The position numbers and the translations under genes are program-made. The notes under the pieces were generated by a model, which worked only from the letters and a program-made list of their open reading frames with translations, was not told the DNA's origin and ran no database searches. A stretch of 64,000 nt of DNA from Pseudomonas thivervalensis. GTDB lineage: Bacteria; Pseudomonadota; Gammaproteobacteria; Pseudomonadales; Pseudomonadaceae. The stretch spans positions 310,001 to 374,000 of the forward strand of contig NZ_LHVE01000002.1 of NCBI RefSeq assembly GCF_001269655.1, given 5' to 3'. Positions 23,054-33,373 of the stretch are shown piece after piece; the first letter of the stretch is position 1; each line of letters opens with the position of its first letter.

Positions 23054-23270
23054 CAAGTTGAAGCTCAACAAAGTGTCGCCTAAGAATTCGGATACTGATT
23101 CATGACTCAGGCAGAAATAATTTGTCTATTTTTCTCAAAGTGCCAAACCGCCTCGAAAAAGGGACGGATTTATTTTCTTTGGCTGTCCGTCTCCTTTGTC
23201 TCCTAGATTGACCCTGGCACAAAATGCCCAGCCTCCAGTGTATCTACCGGTAGAAGCTAGTCCCTCCGTG

Positions 23271-24608
23271 CTATTCCCGTTTAAGCAGCTTCGATACCCG
23301 GAGAGCGGCGAACCACGCTAATTGGCCGAAACCGACCAGCATGCGCCTCAGTACACGAACGCACTGCCCCAGTCTCTGCCGTGTAACCCTACGAACCCGA
23401 CGCCTATCGACCGCAGGCCGTGCATCAATCAAGCATAGCTTGGTAGTCGCCAAGGCCACCTTCGCCCCGACCGCCACAGCAACAGCAAGGAAATACAACC
23501 AACGGTGATTCTTGGCTTTGTCATGCTGGCCGACCAGCGCCAACTGCTGCTTCAAGGAGGGCTTGACACCAGCAAGCCAGGGAACGATGCATTCGCTGGC
23601 CAAGGCTACGGTGTGACTGCTGATATTGTTGTCCACAAGGCCGGGTGGGCCATCAGGATTGTTCAAGCAAAAGCCACGGGGGACGTACTCGCAGGTGCTG
23701 GAGAGTGGCGATGAGCGCGACATGCCATTGGAAAAGTGCTTCACGGGGCACAACCGTAGGTTGTAGTCGTTGATCTCTTTGCGGATGGCGATCACATCCT
23801 CGTCGCTTATGGTTCTTCTCGTCGCGGCGTAGAACCCTTTGGAGTCGTTCGGTGCGAAATCCATGAAGTAGCTGGCTTCACCTTCCTTGATATGGGTGAA
23901 GGTCCACTGTGAATCGCTGCTCCACTGGCACGATTTCAGACTATCCAGGCCATTCGCCCTGCAGTAATCATCGTAGCGCTTGATCTGGCTCAGCAGGAAC
24001 GCGCTGGCCTCCTGGATGCTCGCTGTCGCCTCCTTCAGCATTGCGGTGTCTTCATTGGCACCGTTGTCCGCCACGAAGAACACCGCGGCGACCAATGCCA
24101 GTGGAAACCAAAAGTGATCGTATATCTGACGGAAGCGTTCGGTCAGGTTGAGGTTGTCATAGATAAGCACCATGACGGCCCATCCGGTGATGGCGCAAAG
24201 CATCAACAAGGGGATCAGCCCGATCTCGCTGCCCAGTTTTCCAACGCCATTGATGGCGTAACGGATGGGCAGGTAATTGATGTTGGGGAAAAGGCCCAGG
24301 CAGTTCAATGCTCCCGGTAGGAGCAAGAGCGCGAAGAAGATGAGCACGCCACGCTTCTTGCCTACCGTATAGGCGGCTGCTGCCAGCAAGGGTATCAGCA
24401 GCAGCGACAGCATCATCAGACAGCCAAGCGTGTTCACCATTGCTTCGTCGGGCGACCAGTAGGTTCCGATGATTTGCCCGGCGTCGTTACGCCCGGTGAA
24501 GGTCGATGAGACGACGCCAAGCCCCTCCAGGATCTGGTGCAGGTTGTAGGCCGCGCCGTGGAGAAACTTTAGGTAAGGGTAGAAGAAAGATCCTATGGAA
24601 ATTGACAT
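23271..24608 (-). CDS. Large integral membrane protein, unknown
   Basis: 445 residues from ATG 24608 (TTG 24611 is in frame). Hydrophobic segments lie at ~62-82 (LGCLMMLSLLLIPLLAAAAYTV), ~88-108 (LIFFALLLLPGALNCLGLFP), ~130-155 (IGLIPLLMLCAITGWAVMVLIY) and ~170-182 (FPLALVAAVFFVADNG). These are followed by a large soluble region with several cysteines (~185-370) and a last hydrophobic stretch (WLYFLAVAVAVGAKVALA) before a very basic tail (RRRVRRVTRQRLGQCVRVLRRM). It is transcribed after the barstar-like gene on the same strand. I do not recognise the family; a secretion or conjugation-type role is conceivable but unsupported. Confidence 0.6.
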   Translation of the reverse strand: MSISIGSFFYPYLKFLHGAAYNLHQILEGLGVVSSTFTGRNDAGQIIGTYWSPDEAMVNTLGCLMMLSLLLIPLLAAAAYTVGKKRGVLIFFALLLLPGALNCLGLFPNINYLPIRYAINGVGKLGSEIGLIPLLMLCAITGWAVMVLIYDNLNLTERFRQIYDHFWFPLALVAAVFFVADNGANEDTAMLKEATASIQEASAFLLSQIKRYDDYCRANGLDSLKSCQWSSDSQWTFTHIKEGEASYFMDFAPNDSKGFYAATRRTISDEDVIAIRKEINDYNLRLCPVKHFSNGMSRSSPLSSTCEYVPRGFCLNNPDGPPGLVDNNISSHTVALASECIVPWLAGVKPSLKQQLALVGQHDKAKNHRWLYFLAVAVAVGAKVALATTKLCLIDARPAVDRRRVRRVTRQRLGQCVRVLRRMLVGFGQLAWFAALRVSKLLKRE

Positions 24609-24644
24609 CAATCTGAGTCCTTCAATGTTGTGAACATTCCTTGG

Positions 24645-24830
24645 TTATTTGAAGCGCTTGTTGCCTGATGGGCCAGAAGGTGGGGCAGGGGTGGCCATTG
24701 CAAATGTGCTATTCATCTCCGCGCGGTGGCAGTCCAGCAAATATTTTTGTTGCTGGCAGTACAACTGTGGGTCGATGACCTTGGGTGTCGCACCGCCAGC
24801 CGTCGCCGCGTTCTTGCGTTCAGTCGAACT
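24645..24830 (-). pseudogene. Open 61-codon stretch between barstar-like and membrane genes
   Basis: Following an in-frame TAG, the frame stays open for 61 codons to TAA with protein-like content (ATPKVIDPQLYCQQQKYLLD, CHRAEMNSTFAMATPAPPSG, SGNKRFK). There is no ATG before residue ~38, so it is either the C-terminal remnant of a lost gene or a gene using a rare start. Low confidence. Confidence 0.35.
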
Positions 24831-25107
24831 CTACATTTGACGCGAACGATGGATACTCAAGGCTCAGGTCTTCGAGGCACTTTTGCATGAGCTCAGCATC
24901 TTTGGGTAAGCGCCTGGATAACGCATCCCACCCGGAAATTTTCAGGTGCACGGGCATTTCCACCAGTCCTGTAATTGCGTCCCAGAAGGCATCCCAGTTA
25001 CAGCCATACCAGCCGGGGAAGCCGAGGGCATCCCTCAGGGTGGAGTGGAGTTCGTCGGCACTCATCACTTCGTTTAGATCAATGTGTACAAGCTGTTGGC
25101 GGGTCAT
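24820..25107 (-). CDS. Barstar family protein
   Basis: 95 residues with the barstar fold pattern: LVHIDLNEVMSADELHSTLRDALGFPGWYGCNWDAFWDAI, then MPVHLKISGWDALSRRLPKDAE. The Gly-Trp-Tyr-Gly-x-Asn-x-Asp-Ala-x-x-Asp block is the family hallmark. Barstars bind and block secreted or contact-delivered barnase-type RNases. No barnase-like gene is seen nearby, so it is either an orphan immunity gene against other strains' toxins or a regulator. Its neighbours are an uncharacterised 109-residue gene upstream and the membrane protein downstream, all on the same strand. Confidence 0.88.
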   Translation of the reverse strand: MTRQQLVHIDLNEVMSADELHSTLRDALGFPGWYGCNWDAFWDAITGLVEMPVHLKISGWDALSRRLPKDAELMQKCLEDLSLEYPSFASNVEFD

Positions 25108-25170
25108 CGTTCGAACCTCAATAGCGTTTAAGGTTTGCGATCAGGAACTCAACGGAACGAGCGCTGGGGT

Positions 25171-25500
25171 TTATAGAATATCTTTCACGTAACCGTTAAG
25201 CGCGATGAGCGGAGCGTAAAGATCGTCCATTTTCTGCACTGCGTTGAAGTCCGCAGCCAAACGATTCAGCTCTCGGCCCAGCACTGTATCCACCCCACCA
25301 ATCGCCCCCAACGCTAAATCCAGGCATCGGCTGATTTCGCCCTGAATCCCGGCCACATCGCCCCGCCGTATCAGCAACTCAAAAATCTCCCGGTCGCAAC
25401 TGCCCATCAATGGATCATCCCGCAGGATCGGGCTGTGGCCTTCTGTCTCATAGGCCAGCTTGAGGGAGTAAAGAGCGACCGTTTCCAGCAGCAATTCCAT
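25171..25500 (-). CDS. Hypothetical protein (109 aa)
   Basis: Start MELLLETVALYSLKLAYE is chosen because AAAGGA lies 8 bases upstream; a longer frame runs into a REP element. The protein is largely helical with an acidic character (EIFELLIRRGDVAGIQGEIS, LDLALGAIGGVDTVLGRELN) and no cysteine cluster or membrane segment. Not recognised. It lies 63 bases ahead of the barstar-like gene on the same strand, so the two may be linked, but it does not look like an RNase. Confidence 0.5.
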   Translation of the reverse strand: MELLLETVALYSLKLAYETEGHSPILRDDPLMGSCDREIFELLIRRGDVAGIQGEISRCLDLALGAIGGVDTVLGRELNRLAADFNAVQKMDDLYAPLIALNGYVKDIL

Positions 25501-25575
25501 GGGGTGAAATCCTTTGTGACTGGGTGGGGAGGGTGGGGCCACTCGAAGCATCGGTGGGTGCAGTGACATTTTTGT

Positions 25576-25688
25576 GAGCGCTTCGCGCTCAAGCGGGAGC
25601 AAGCTCCCTCGCCACAGGTTATTCCTCGCCATAGGTTGGGTATTTGGGGGCTGCTTTGCAGCCCAGCGGGGATAAATCCCCTCACCAC
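25576..25688. repeat. REP pair at the right edge of the accessory island
   Basis: Inverted-type REPs at 25576-25615 (GAGCGCTTCGCGCTC and GGGAGCAAGCTCCCTCGCCAC) and 25646-25688 (GGGGCTGCTTTGCAGCCC..CTCACCAC). Both face the same way, so this is a tandem rather than a REPIN. Confidence 0.75.
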
Positions 25689-25751
25689 AAAAGCGGGTAG
25701 AGGATTGGCTGAACTCTGCATTACCCGCAGAAAACCACTTTCCTACAGACG

Positions 25752-25783
25752 AAAAAAAAGACCTTAAATTTCAAGGTCTTTCT
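25752..25783 (-). terminator. Terminator of tRNA-Leu
   Basis: Read on the minus strand: AAGACCTT, a 7-base loop, AAGGTCTT, then a run of eight T. A typical Rho-independent terminator just past the CCA end of the tRNA. Confidence 0.8.
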
Positions 25784-25789
25784 TTAAGA

Positions 25790-25874
25790 TGGTGCCCCGA
25801 GGGAGACTCGAACTCCCACTCCTTTCGAAAACGGATTTTGAATCCGCCGCGTCTACCAATTCCGCCATCAGGGC
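25790..25874 (-). tRNA. tRNA-Leu (anticodon CAA)
   Basis: The minus strand folds as a class II tRNA: acceptor GCCCTGA pairs with TCGGGGC, the D-arm has AATTGGTAGACGC, the anticodon loop TTCAAAA gives anticodon CAA (reads UUG), a long variable arm (TTTTCGAAAGGAG) marks a leucine tRNA, and the T-arm has GGGAGTTCGAGTCTCCC. CCA is encoded. Its 3' end faces the accessory island, the side where integrating elements usually insert. Confidence 0.95.
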
Positions 25875-25887
25875 TCAATGGCGGCGA

Positions 25888-25916
25888 AGTATAGAGAGGT
25901 GCCTACCGTTGGTCAA
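25888..25916 (-). promoter_or_regulatory. Promoter of tRNA-Leu
   Basis: On the minus strand a -35 TTGACC (25911-25916) and a -10 TATACT (25888-25893) are separated by exactly 17 bases, 14 bases before the tRNA 5' end. Typical for stable RNA genes. Confidence 0.8.
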
Positions 25917-25982
25917 TCACGTTTCATGGTGAATTTTTGATAATTCCGCTAGACTTTCCGGCCCTGCTAGACGAACCCCATC

Positions 25983-28162
<2,180 letters not shown>

Positions 28163-28205
28163 GTTTTCCGATCCCTAGATTCAATACTTGCAACTGGAGT
28201 GCTAA

Positions 28206-28541
28206 ATGAGCTTTTTTATCTCTAATGCCATGGCTGACGCGGCTGCACCGGCTGCTGGCCCTATGGGCGGTGGTTTCGAGTGGATTTTCCTGGTCGGCTT
28301 CCTGGTCATCTTCTACCTGATGATCTGGCGTCCACAGGCCAAGCGCGCCAAAGAGCAGAAGAACCTGCTGAGCAGCTTGCAGAAAGGCGACGAAGTGGTC
28401 ACCACCGGCGGCATCGCTGGCAAGATCACCAAAGTGGCTGATGACTTCGTGGTACTGGAAGTGTCCGACACTGTTGAAATGAAGTTCCAGAAGGGCGCCA
28501 TCGCGGCCACGCTGCCAAAAGGCACGCTGAAAGCGATCTAA
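28206..28541 (+). CDS. yajC: Sec translocase accessory subunit YajC
   Basis: 111 residues with one membrane segment (FEWIFLVGFLVIFYLMIW) followed by RPQAKRAKEQKNLLSSLQKGDEVVT and a small beta domain ending in KLPKGTLKAI-like sequence. YajC associates with SecDF at the inner membrane. It sits between tgt and secD as in most gammaproteobacteria; a GC-rich hairpin (GGGGCG..CGCCCC, 28564-28584) lies between it and secD without a T-run, which may limit read-through or protect the mRNA end. Confidence 0.95.
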   Translation: MSFFISNAMADAAAPAAGPMGGGFEWIFLVGFLVIFYLMIWRPQAKRAKEQKNLLSSLQKGDEVVTTGGIAGKITKVADDFVVLEVSDTVEMKFQKGAIAATLPKGTLKAI

Positions 28542-28604
28542 GTAACAACTTCTCTTCAATCGACGGGGCGCGCAAGGCGCCCCGCGTCATAAGCGGGCGG
28601 CGTG

Positions 28605-30473
28605 ATGCTGAACAAATACCCTCTGTGGAAATATGTACTGATCCTGGCGGTGCTGGCGGTCGGTCTGATTTATTCCGCTCCCAATCTATACCCGGATGAC
28701 CCGGCCATTCAGGTCAGTGGCGCAAGCACTGCGCTGCAGGTCACCCAGGCCGATCTGGACCGTGCGAGCGCTGCGCTCAAGGCGTCCAATATCGAGGTCA
28801 AGGCTGCGTCCATCGCCGAAAACGGCAAGGGCGGCCTGTTGCGCCTGGTCAAGGCGGAAGACCAACTGCCAGCCAAGGACGTGGTGCGCAAGGCGTTGGG
28901 CGACGATTACGTTGTAGCCCTGAACCTGGCCCAGACCACCCCGCAATGGCTGCGCAAGCTTGGCGCGCACCCGATGAAGCTGGGCCTGGACTTGTCCGGC
29001 GGTGTGCACTTCCTGCTGGAAGTGGACATGGAAAAAGCCCTCGACGCGCGGATGAAAGTCTACGAAGGCGACGTCAAGAGCCTGTTGCGCAAAGAGCGCC
29101 TGCGTTATCGCAGCCTGCCGCCACTCGACGGTGCCATTCAGTTGGGCTTCAGCGATGAAGATACCCGCGAGCAGGCCCGTGCGCTGATCCGCAAGAACTT
29201 CAACGATTTCGACATTGTGCCGGCCGACCTCAATGGTCAGGCGGTGCTGCGTCTGGCGATGACCCCGGCCAAGCTGGCGGAAATCCGCGAATACTCCATC
29301 AAGCAGAACTTGACCACGGTGCGTAACCGCGTCAACGAGCTGGGTGTGGCCGAGCCGATCGTGCAGCGCCAGGGCGCCAACCGCATCGTGGTTGAGCTGC
29401 CTGGCGTGCAGGACACGGCCGAAGCCAAGCGTATCCTCGGCAAGACGGCCAACCTGGAATTCCGCCTGGCCGCTGAGCCGGGTGCTTCCAAGGCCACGTC
29501 CGAGAGCTTCGAGTTCCGTGAGGGCGGTCGTCCGGCGGCGCAGATCGAGCGTGGCTTGATCATCACCGGTGACCAGGTGACCGACGCCCAGGCGGGCTTC
29601 GACGAGCAGGGTCGCCCACAGGTGAACATTCGCCTCGACGGCCACGGCGGCGAACTGATGAGCCGCGCCACGCGCAGCAACGTCGGTCGCAGCATGGCGG
29701 TGATCTTCATCGAGCAGAAGCCGACTACCACCTACACCAAGCAAGTGGTCAACGGTGTCGAGAAAGACGTACCGGTCCAGACCTTCAAGGAAGAGAAGAA
29801 GATCATCAGCCTGGCGACCATCCAGTCGCCGCTGGGCAGCCAGTTCCGCATCACCGGCCTTACCGGCCAGGGTGAATCCTCGGAACTGGCCCTGCTGCTG
29901 CGTGCCGGTGGCCTGGCCGCGCCGATGTACTTCGCGGAAGAGCGCACCATTGGCCCGAGCCTGGGTGCCGACAACATCACCAAGGGTGTCGATGCATCCC
30001 TGTGGGGCATGCTGTTCGTGTCGCTGTTCATCATCGCCATCTACCGCTTCTTCGGCCTCATCGCCACCGTCGCGCTGGCGGTGAACATGGTGCTGCTGCT
30101 GGCCCTGATGTCCTTGCTGGGCGCCACGCTGACCCTGCCGGGTATCGCCGGTATCGTGTTGACCATGGGCATGGCGGTGGACGCCAACGTGCTGATCTTC
30201 TCGCGGATACGTGAAGAGATCGCCGCGGGCATGTCGATCCAGCGGGCAATCAACGAAGGCTTCGGCCGGGCATTCACCGCGATTCTCGACTCCAACCTGA
30301 CCACGTTGCTGGTCGGCGGGATTCTCTTTGCCATGGGCACCGGCCCGGTCAAGGGCTTTGCAGTGACCATGTCCCTCGGGATCTTTACCTCGATGTTCAC
30401 AGCCATCATGGTGACCCGCGCAATGGTCAACCTGATCTTTGGCGGTCGTGACTTCAAGAAGTTGTGGATTTAA
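28605..30473 (+). CDS. secD: Protein translocase subunit SecD
   Basis: 622 residues. I place the start at ATG 28605 (MLNKYPLWKYVLILAV), as in Pseudomonas homologues; GTG 28602 is in frame. The N-terminal membrane segment is followed by a large periplasmic P1 domain (including the conserved GLDLSGGVHFLLEVD, NRVNELGVAEPIVQRQG and VELPGVQD) and five C-terminal membrane segments with AVDANVLIFSRIREE. With SecF it uses the proton gradient to pull proteins across the membrane in the late stage of export. secF follows after 9 bases. Confidence 0.96.
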   Translation: MLNKYPLWKYVLILAVLAVGLIYSAPNLYPDDPAIQVSGASTALQVTQADLDRASAALKASNIEVKAASIAENGKGGLLRLVKAEDQLPAKDVVRKALGDDYVVALNLAQTTPQWLRKLGAHPMKLGLDLSGGVHFLLEVDMEKALDARMKVYEGDVKSLLRKERLRYRSLPPLDGAIQLGFSDEDTREQARALIRKNFNDFDIVPADLNGQAVLRLAMTPAKLAEIREYSIKQNLTTVRNRVNELGVAEPIVQRQGANRIVVELPGVQDTAEAKRILGKTANLEFRLAAEPGASKATSESFEFREGGRPAAQIERGLIITGDQVTDAQAGFDEQGRPQVNIRLDGHGGELMSRATRSNVGRSMAVIFIEQKPTTTYTKQVVNGVEKDVPVQTFKEEKKIISLATIQSPLGSQFRITGLTGQGESSELALLLRAGGLAAPMYFAEERTIGPSLGADNITKGVDASLWGMLFVSLFIIAIYRFFGLIATVALAVNMVLLLALMSLLGATLTLPGIAGIVLTMGMAVDANVLIFSRIREEIAAGMSIQRAINEGFGRAFTAILDSNLTTLLVGGILFAMGTGPVKGFAVTMSLGIFTSMFTAIMVTRAMVNLIFGGRDFKKLWI

Positions 30474-30482
30474 GGGGCTGCC

Positions 30483-31397
30483 ATGTTACGTACAATCAAC
30501 TTCATGGGCGTTCGCAATATTGCGTTCGGCGTCACATTGTTTCTTACGGTCCTGGCGTTGTTCAGCTGGGCCACCAAGGGCTTGAACTACGGCCTGGACT
30601 TCACCGGCGGTACGCTCATCGAGCTGACCTACGAGCGTCCGGCCGACGTCACCAAGGTGCGTGAGCAGCTGGCGAGCTCGGGATACAACGATGCCATCGT
30701 GCAGAGCTTCGGTGCGACGACGGACCTGTTGGTGCGCATGCCGGGTGAAGACCCGCAATTGGGTCACCAGGTAGCCGAAGCCTTGCAGAAGGCCGGCGGC
30801 GACAACCCGGCCCAGGTCAAGCGCGTCGAGTTCGTTGGCCCGCAAGTGGGTGAAGAGCTGCGCGACCAGGGCGGCCTCGGCATGCTGTTGGCGCTGGGCG
30901 GCGTGATGCTCTACCTGGCTTTCCGCTTCCAGTGGAAGTTCGCGGTGGGCGCCATTGTCTCGCTGATCCACGACGTGATCGTGACCGTGGGCATCCTGTC
31001 GTTCTTCCAGATCACCTTCGATTTGACGGTGCTGGCGGCGGTGCTGGCGATCATCGGTTACTCGCTCAACGACACCATCGTGGTGTTCGACCGGGTGCGT
31101 GAAAACTTCCGTGTGCTGCGCAAGGCGTCCTTGATCGAGAACATCAACATCTCGACTACCCAGACCCTGTTGCGGACCATGGCAACGTCGATCTCCACCT
31201 TGCTGGCGATTGCCGCGCTGCTGTTCTTTGGCGGCGACAACCTGTTCGGTTTCTCCATCGCGCTGTTCATCGGTGTGATGGCGGGTACTTACTCGTCGAT
31301 CTACATCGCCAACGTGGTGTTGATCTGGCTGAACCTGAGCACCGAGGACCTGATTCCTCCAGCGGCCACTGACACCGAGGTGGATGACCGCCCGTAA
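30483..31397 (+). CDS. secF: Protein translocase subunit SecF
   Basis: 304 residues with six membrane segments; signatures DFTGGTLIELTYE after the first, then GDNLFGFSIALFIGVMAGTYSS and YSLNDTIVVFDRVRENFR in the last part. It pairs with SecD to complete translocation. The gene is the last of the cluster and is followed by a strong terminator. Nothing unusual is seen. Confidence 0.96.
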   Translation: MLRTINFMGVRNIAFGVTLFLTVLALFSWATKGLNYGLDFTGGTLIELTYERPADVTKVREQLASSGYNDAIVQSFGATTDLLVRMPGEDPQLGHQVAEALQKAGGDNPAQVKRVEFVGPQVGEELRDQGGLGMLLALGGVMLYLAFRFQWKFAVGAIVSLIHDVIVTVGILSFFQITFDLTVLAAVLAIIGYSLNDTIVVFDRVRENFRVLRKASLIENINISTTQTLLRTMATSISTLLAIAALLFFGGDNLFGFSIALFIGVMAGTYSSIYIANVVLIWLNLSTEDLIPPAATDTEVDDRP

Positions 31398-31425
31398 GGC
31401 TCGGTTTCCGTCCGTCACCGCTGAA

Positions 31426-31456
31426 AAGGCGCGAGTTGAACTCGCGCCTTTTTTTA
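31426..31456 (+). terminator. Terminator after secF
   Basis: AAGGCGCGAGTT, short loop, ACTCGCGCCTT followed by seven T. Confidence 0.9.
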
Positions 31457-31513
31457 TGCTCCAAGGCTGGGAGAAGCGCGGATTATTCCGCTTGTGATGG
31501 TCAGGAGGTTCAA

Positions 31514-32062
31514 GTGAACAAATCGATGCTGGTTGGTGCGGTATTGGGTGCTGTCGGTGTAACAGCCGGTGGTGCGGTCGCCACCTACAGCTTGGTAAAA
31601 AGTGGCCCTGAGTATGCGCAAGTATTGGCCGTGGAACCGGTCAAGACCCAGATCAAGACCCCGCGTGAAGTCTGCAAGGACGTCACCGTGACTCGGCAGA
31701 AGCCTGTCCAGGACCAACACCAGATCGCCGGCACCGTGCTCGGCGCCGTGGCCGGTGGCCTGTTGGGCAACCAGATCGGCGGCGGCACCGGCAAGAAAAT
31801 CGCCACCGTGGCGGGTGCGGCCGGTGGTGGTTATGCCGGTAACAAGATTCAGGAAGGCATGCAGGAACGCGACACCTACACCACCACCCAGACTCGCTGC
31901 AATACGGTCAATGACATCAGCGACAAGGTGGTGGGCTACGACGTTCGCTACATGCTCGACGGCAAAGAAGGCAAAGTCCGCATGGACCGCGACCCGGGCA
32001 ACCAGATTCCGGTGAGCAAGGAAGGCCAACTGATCCTGGGTCAGAACGAACCAGCCCAGTAA
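31514..32062 (+). CDS. Glycine zipper 2TM domain protein
   Basis: 182 residues starting at GTG 31514 with AGGAGG 5 bases upstream. An N-terminal hydrophobic segment (MLVGAVLGAVGVTAGGAVAT) may anchor or export it. The middle carries a glycine-zipper block (IAGTVLGAVAGGLLGNQIGGG..GGGYAGNKIQEG) of the Rickettsia 17-kDa/SlyB type, and the C-terminus a small beta domain (VVGYDVRYMLDGKEGKVRMDRDPG). Related proteins sit in the envelope and affect outer-membrane integrity or stress responses. No lipobox is seen. It is monocistronic, between two terminators. Confidence 0.85.
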   Translation: MNKSMLVGAVLGAVGVTAGGAVATYSLVKSGPEYAQVLAVEPVKTQIKTPREVCKDVTVTRQKPVQDQHQIAGTVLGAVAGGLLGNQIGGGTGKKIATVAGAAGGGYAGNKIQEGMQERDTYTTTQTRCNTVNDISDKVVGYDVRYMLDGKEGKVRMDRDPGNQIPVSKEGQLILGQNEPAQ

Positions 32063-32077
32063 TCCAACCGCTATGAA

Positions 32078-32106
32078 AGAAGCACCCTTCGGGGTGCTTT
32101 TTTTAT
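32078..32106 (+). terminator. Terminator after glycine-zipper gene
   Basis: AAGCACCC, TTCG tetraloop, GGGTGCTT plus seven T. Confidence 0.92.
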
Positions 32107-32173
32107 GCCCGCATTTCCAAGCCCACGCCAATCCCCTGTGGATACAAAACCTGCGCCCCTCCTCAAATCCCCT

Positions 32174-32329
32174 GTGGGAGCAGCCTGCTCGCGATAGCGC
32201 TGGTTCAGCCTGCATCCATGTCCAGGGTGCAATCCATTGTGGCGAGGGAGCTTGCTCCCGCTGGCTGCGCAGCAGCCCCAAAATCTTGCGGTCGCTGCGC
32301 AACCGAGCGGGAGCAAGCTCCCTCGCCAC
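32174..32329. repeat. REP cluster (single plus REPIN)
   Basis: A GTGGGAGCAGCCTGCTCGC-type REP at 32174-32201 and a facing pair at 32239-32279 and 32291-32329 of the GTGGCGAGGGAGC type. No gene is seen in 32107-32367. Confidence 0.8.
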
Positions 32330-32369
32330 AGTGTCCACCTCTGAGCTGAGTGGTGTGAAACAGGCATAA

Positions 32370-32395
32370 AAAAAGCACCCCGAAAGGTGCTTTTT
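32370..32395. terminator. Bidirectional terminator (end of suhB)
   Basis: AAAAAGCACC, six-base loop, GGTGCTTTTT: the A-run and T-run make it usable from both sides. It ends the suhB transcript on the minus strand. Confidence 0.85.
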
Positions 32396-32410
32396 CTGTA
32401 GCCGAACTGC

Positions 32411-33229
32411 TTAACGCTTCAGCGAAGCCGGCAAGTGCGGCTGGATAGCTGTCAGCACAGCCTTGAAGCATTTGGTGTTGCCGGCAACGATGTGGCCCTT
32501 TTCAAGGAAATCATGGCCACCGGTGAAGTCGCTCACCAAACCACCGGCTTCCTGGATCAACAGGGCGCCCGCCGCCATGTCCCACTCGGACAGGCCCGAC
32601 TCCCAGAACGCATCGAAACGGCCAGCAGCCACATAAGCCAGGTCCAGGCTCGCAGCACCGGCGCGGCGGATGCCGGCGGTCTGGCCGACCAGGGCGCGGA
32701 ACATGCCCAAATAGTTATCCAGGTTGTCCATCTGGTCGTCACGGAACGGGAAGCCGGTGCCCAGCAGGGCGCCGTCCAGGCTGGTGCGGCCGCTGACGCG
32801 CAGGCGACGACCGTTCAGTTGGGCGCCACGGCCACGGCTGGCAGTGAATTCTTCCTGGCGAACCGGGTCCAGCACGACGGCGTGTTCCAGGCGGCCACGG
32901 TATTTGCAGGCGATGCTGACCGCGAAGTGAGGAATGCCGCGCAGGAAGTTGGTGGTGCCGTCCAGCGGATCGATGATCCACAGGTACTCTTCGCCTTCGA
33001 TGCCAGTACCGGCGTGCATGCCAGTCTCTTCACCGAGGATGGAGTGGTTCGGGTAAGCCTTGCGCAGGGCGTCGACGATCTTCTGTTCGGCGGCGCGATC
33101 GACCTCGGACACGTAGTCCTTGGCGTCTTTTTCATCGACCTTGATGGTATCCAGGCGCTCGATGGAGCGGAAGATCAGTTCACTGGCGCTGCGGGCGGCG
33201 CGCAGCGCGATATTCAGCATGGGCTGCAT
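32411..33229 (-). CDS. suhB: Inositol monophosphatase family protein SuhB
   Basis: 272 residues with the magnesium-dependent phosphatase signatures: GEETG (residues ~69-73), WIIDPLDGTTNFL (the metal-binding Asp-Pro-Leu-Asp-Gly-Thr), and SEWDMAAGALLIQEAGG. SuhB cleaves inositol phosphates and, in E. coli, also joins the rRNA antitermination complex; in Pseudomonas it influences virulence gene control. It is divergent from trmJ over a 144-base gap. All key residues appear intact. Confidence 0.95.
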   Translation of the reverse strand: MQPMLNIALRAARSASELIFRSIERLDTIKVDEKDAKDYVSEVDRAAEQKIVDALRKAYPNHSILGEETGMHAGTGIEGEEYLWIIDPLDGTTNFLRGIPHFAVSIACKYRGRLEHAVVLDPVRQEEFTASRGRGAQLNGRRLRVSGRTSLDGALLGTGFPFRDDQMDNLDNYLGMFRALVGQTAGIRRAGAASLDLAYVAAGRFDAFWESGLSEWDMAAGALLIQEAGGLVSDFTGGHDFLEKGHIVAGNTKCFKAVLTAIQPHLPASLKR

Positions 33230-33373
33230 GGATGTGTCACCTAAGGTTGTTAAAGAAAGCCGCGCATTCTATCAGAAAGTTTTCTCAGGAGAAGGTTGGT
33301 GTTCGCTTTCATAGCTTAACGGTAGGTGCTTATGTAAGATTTGCTCCCTTTATCGTGTTCGAGAGCGCCTCCC

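Noticed and set aside
24785..25192. 135-residue plus-strand frame opposite the barstar-like gene
   Set aside because: Antisense to a clear family member.
25790..25874. att site duplication of tRNA-Leu at the far end of the island
   Set aside because: I see no second copy of the tRNA 3' end around 14700-15000.
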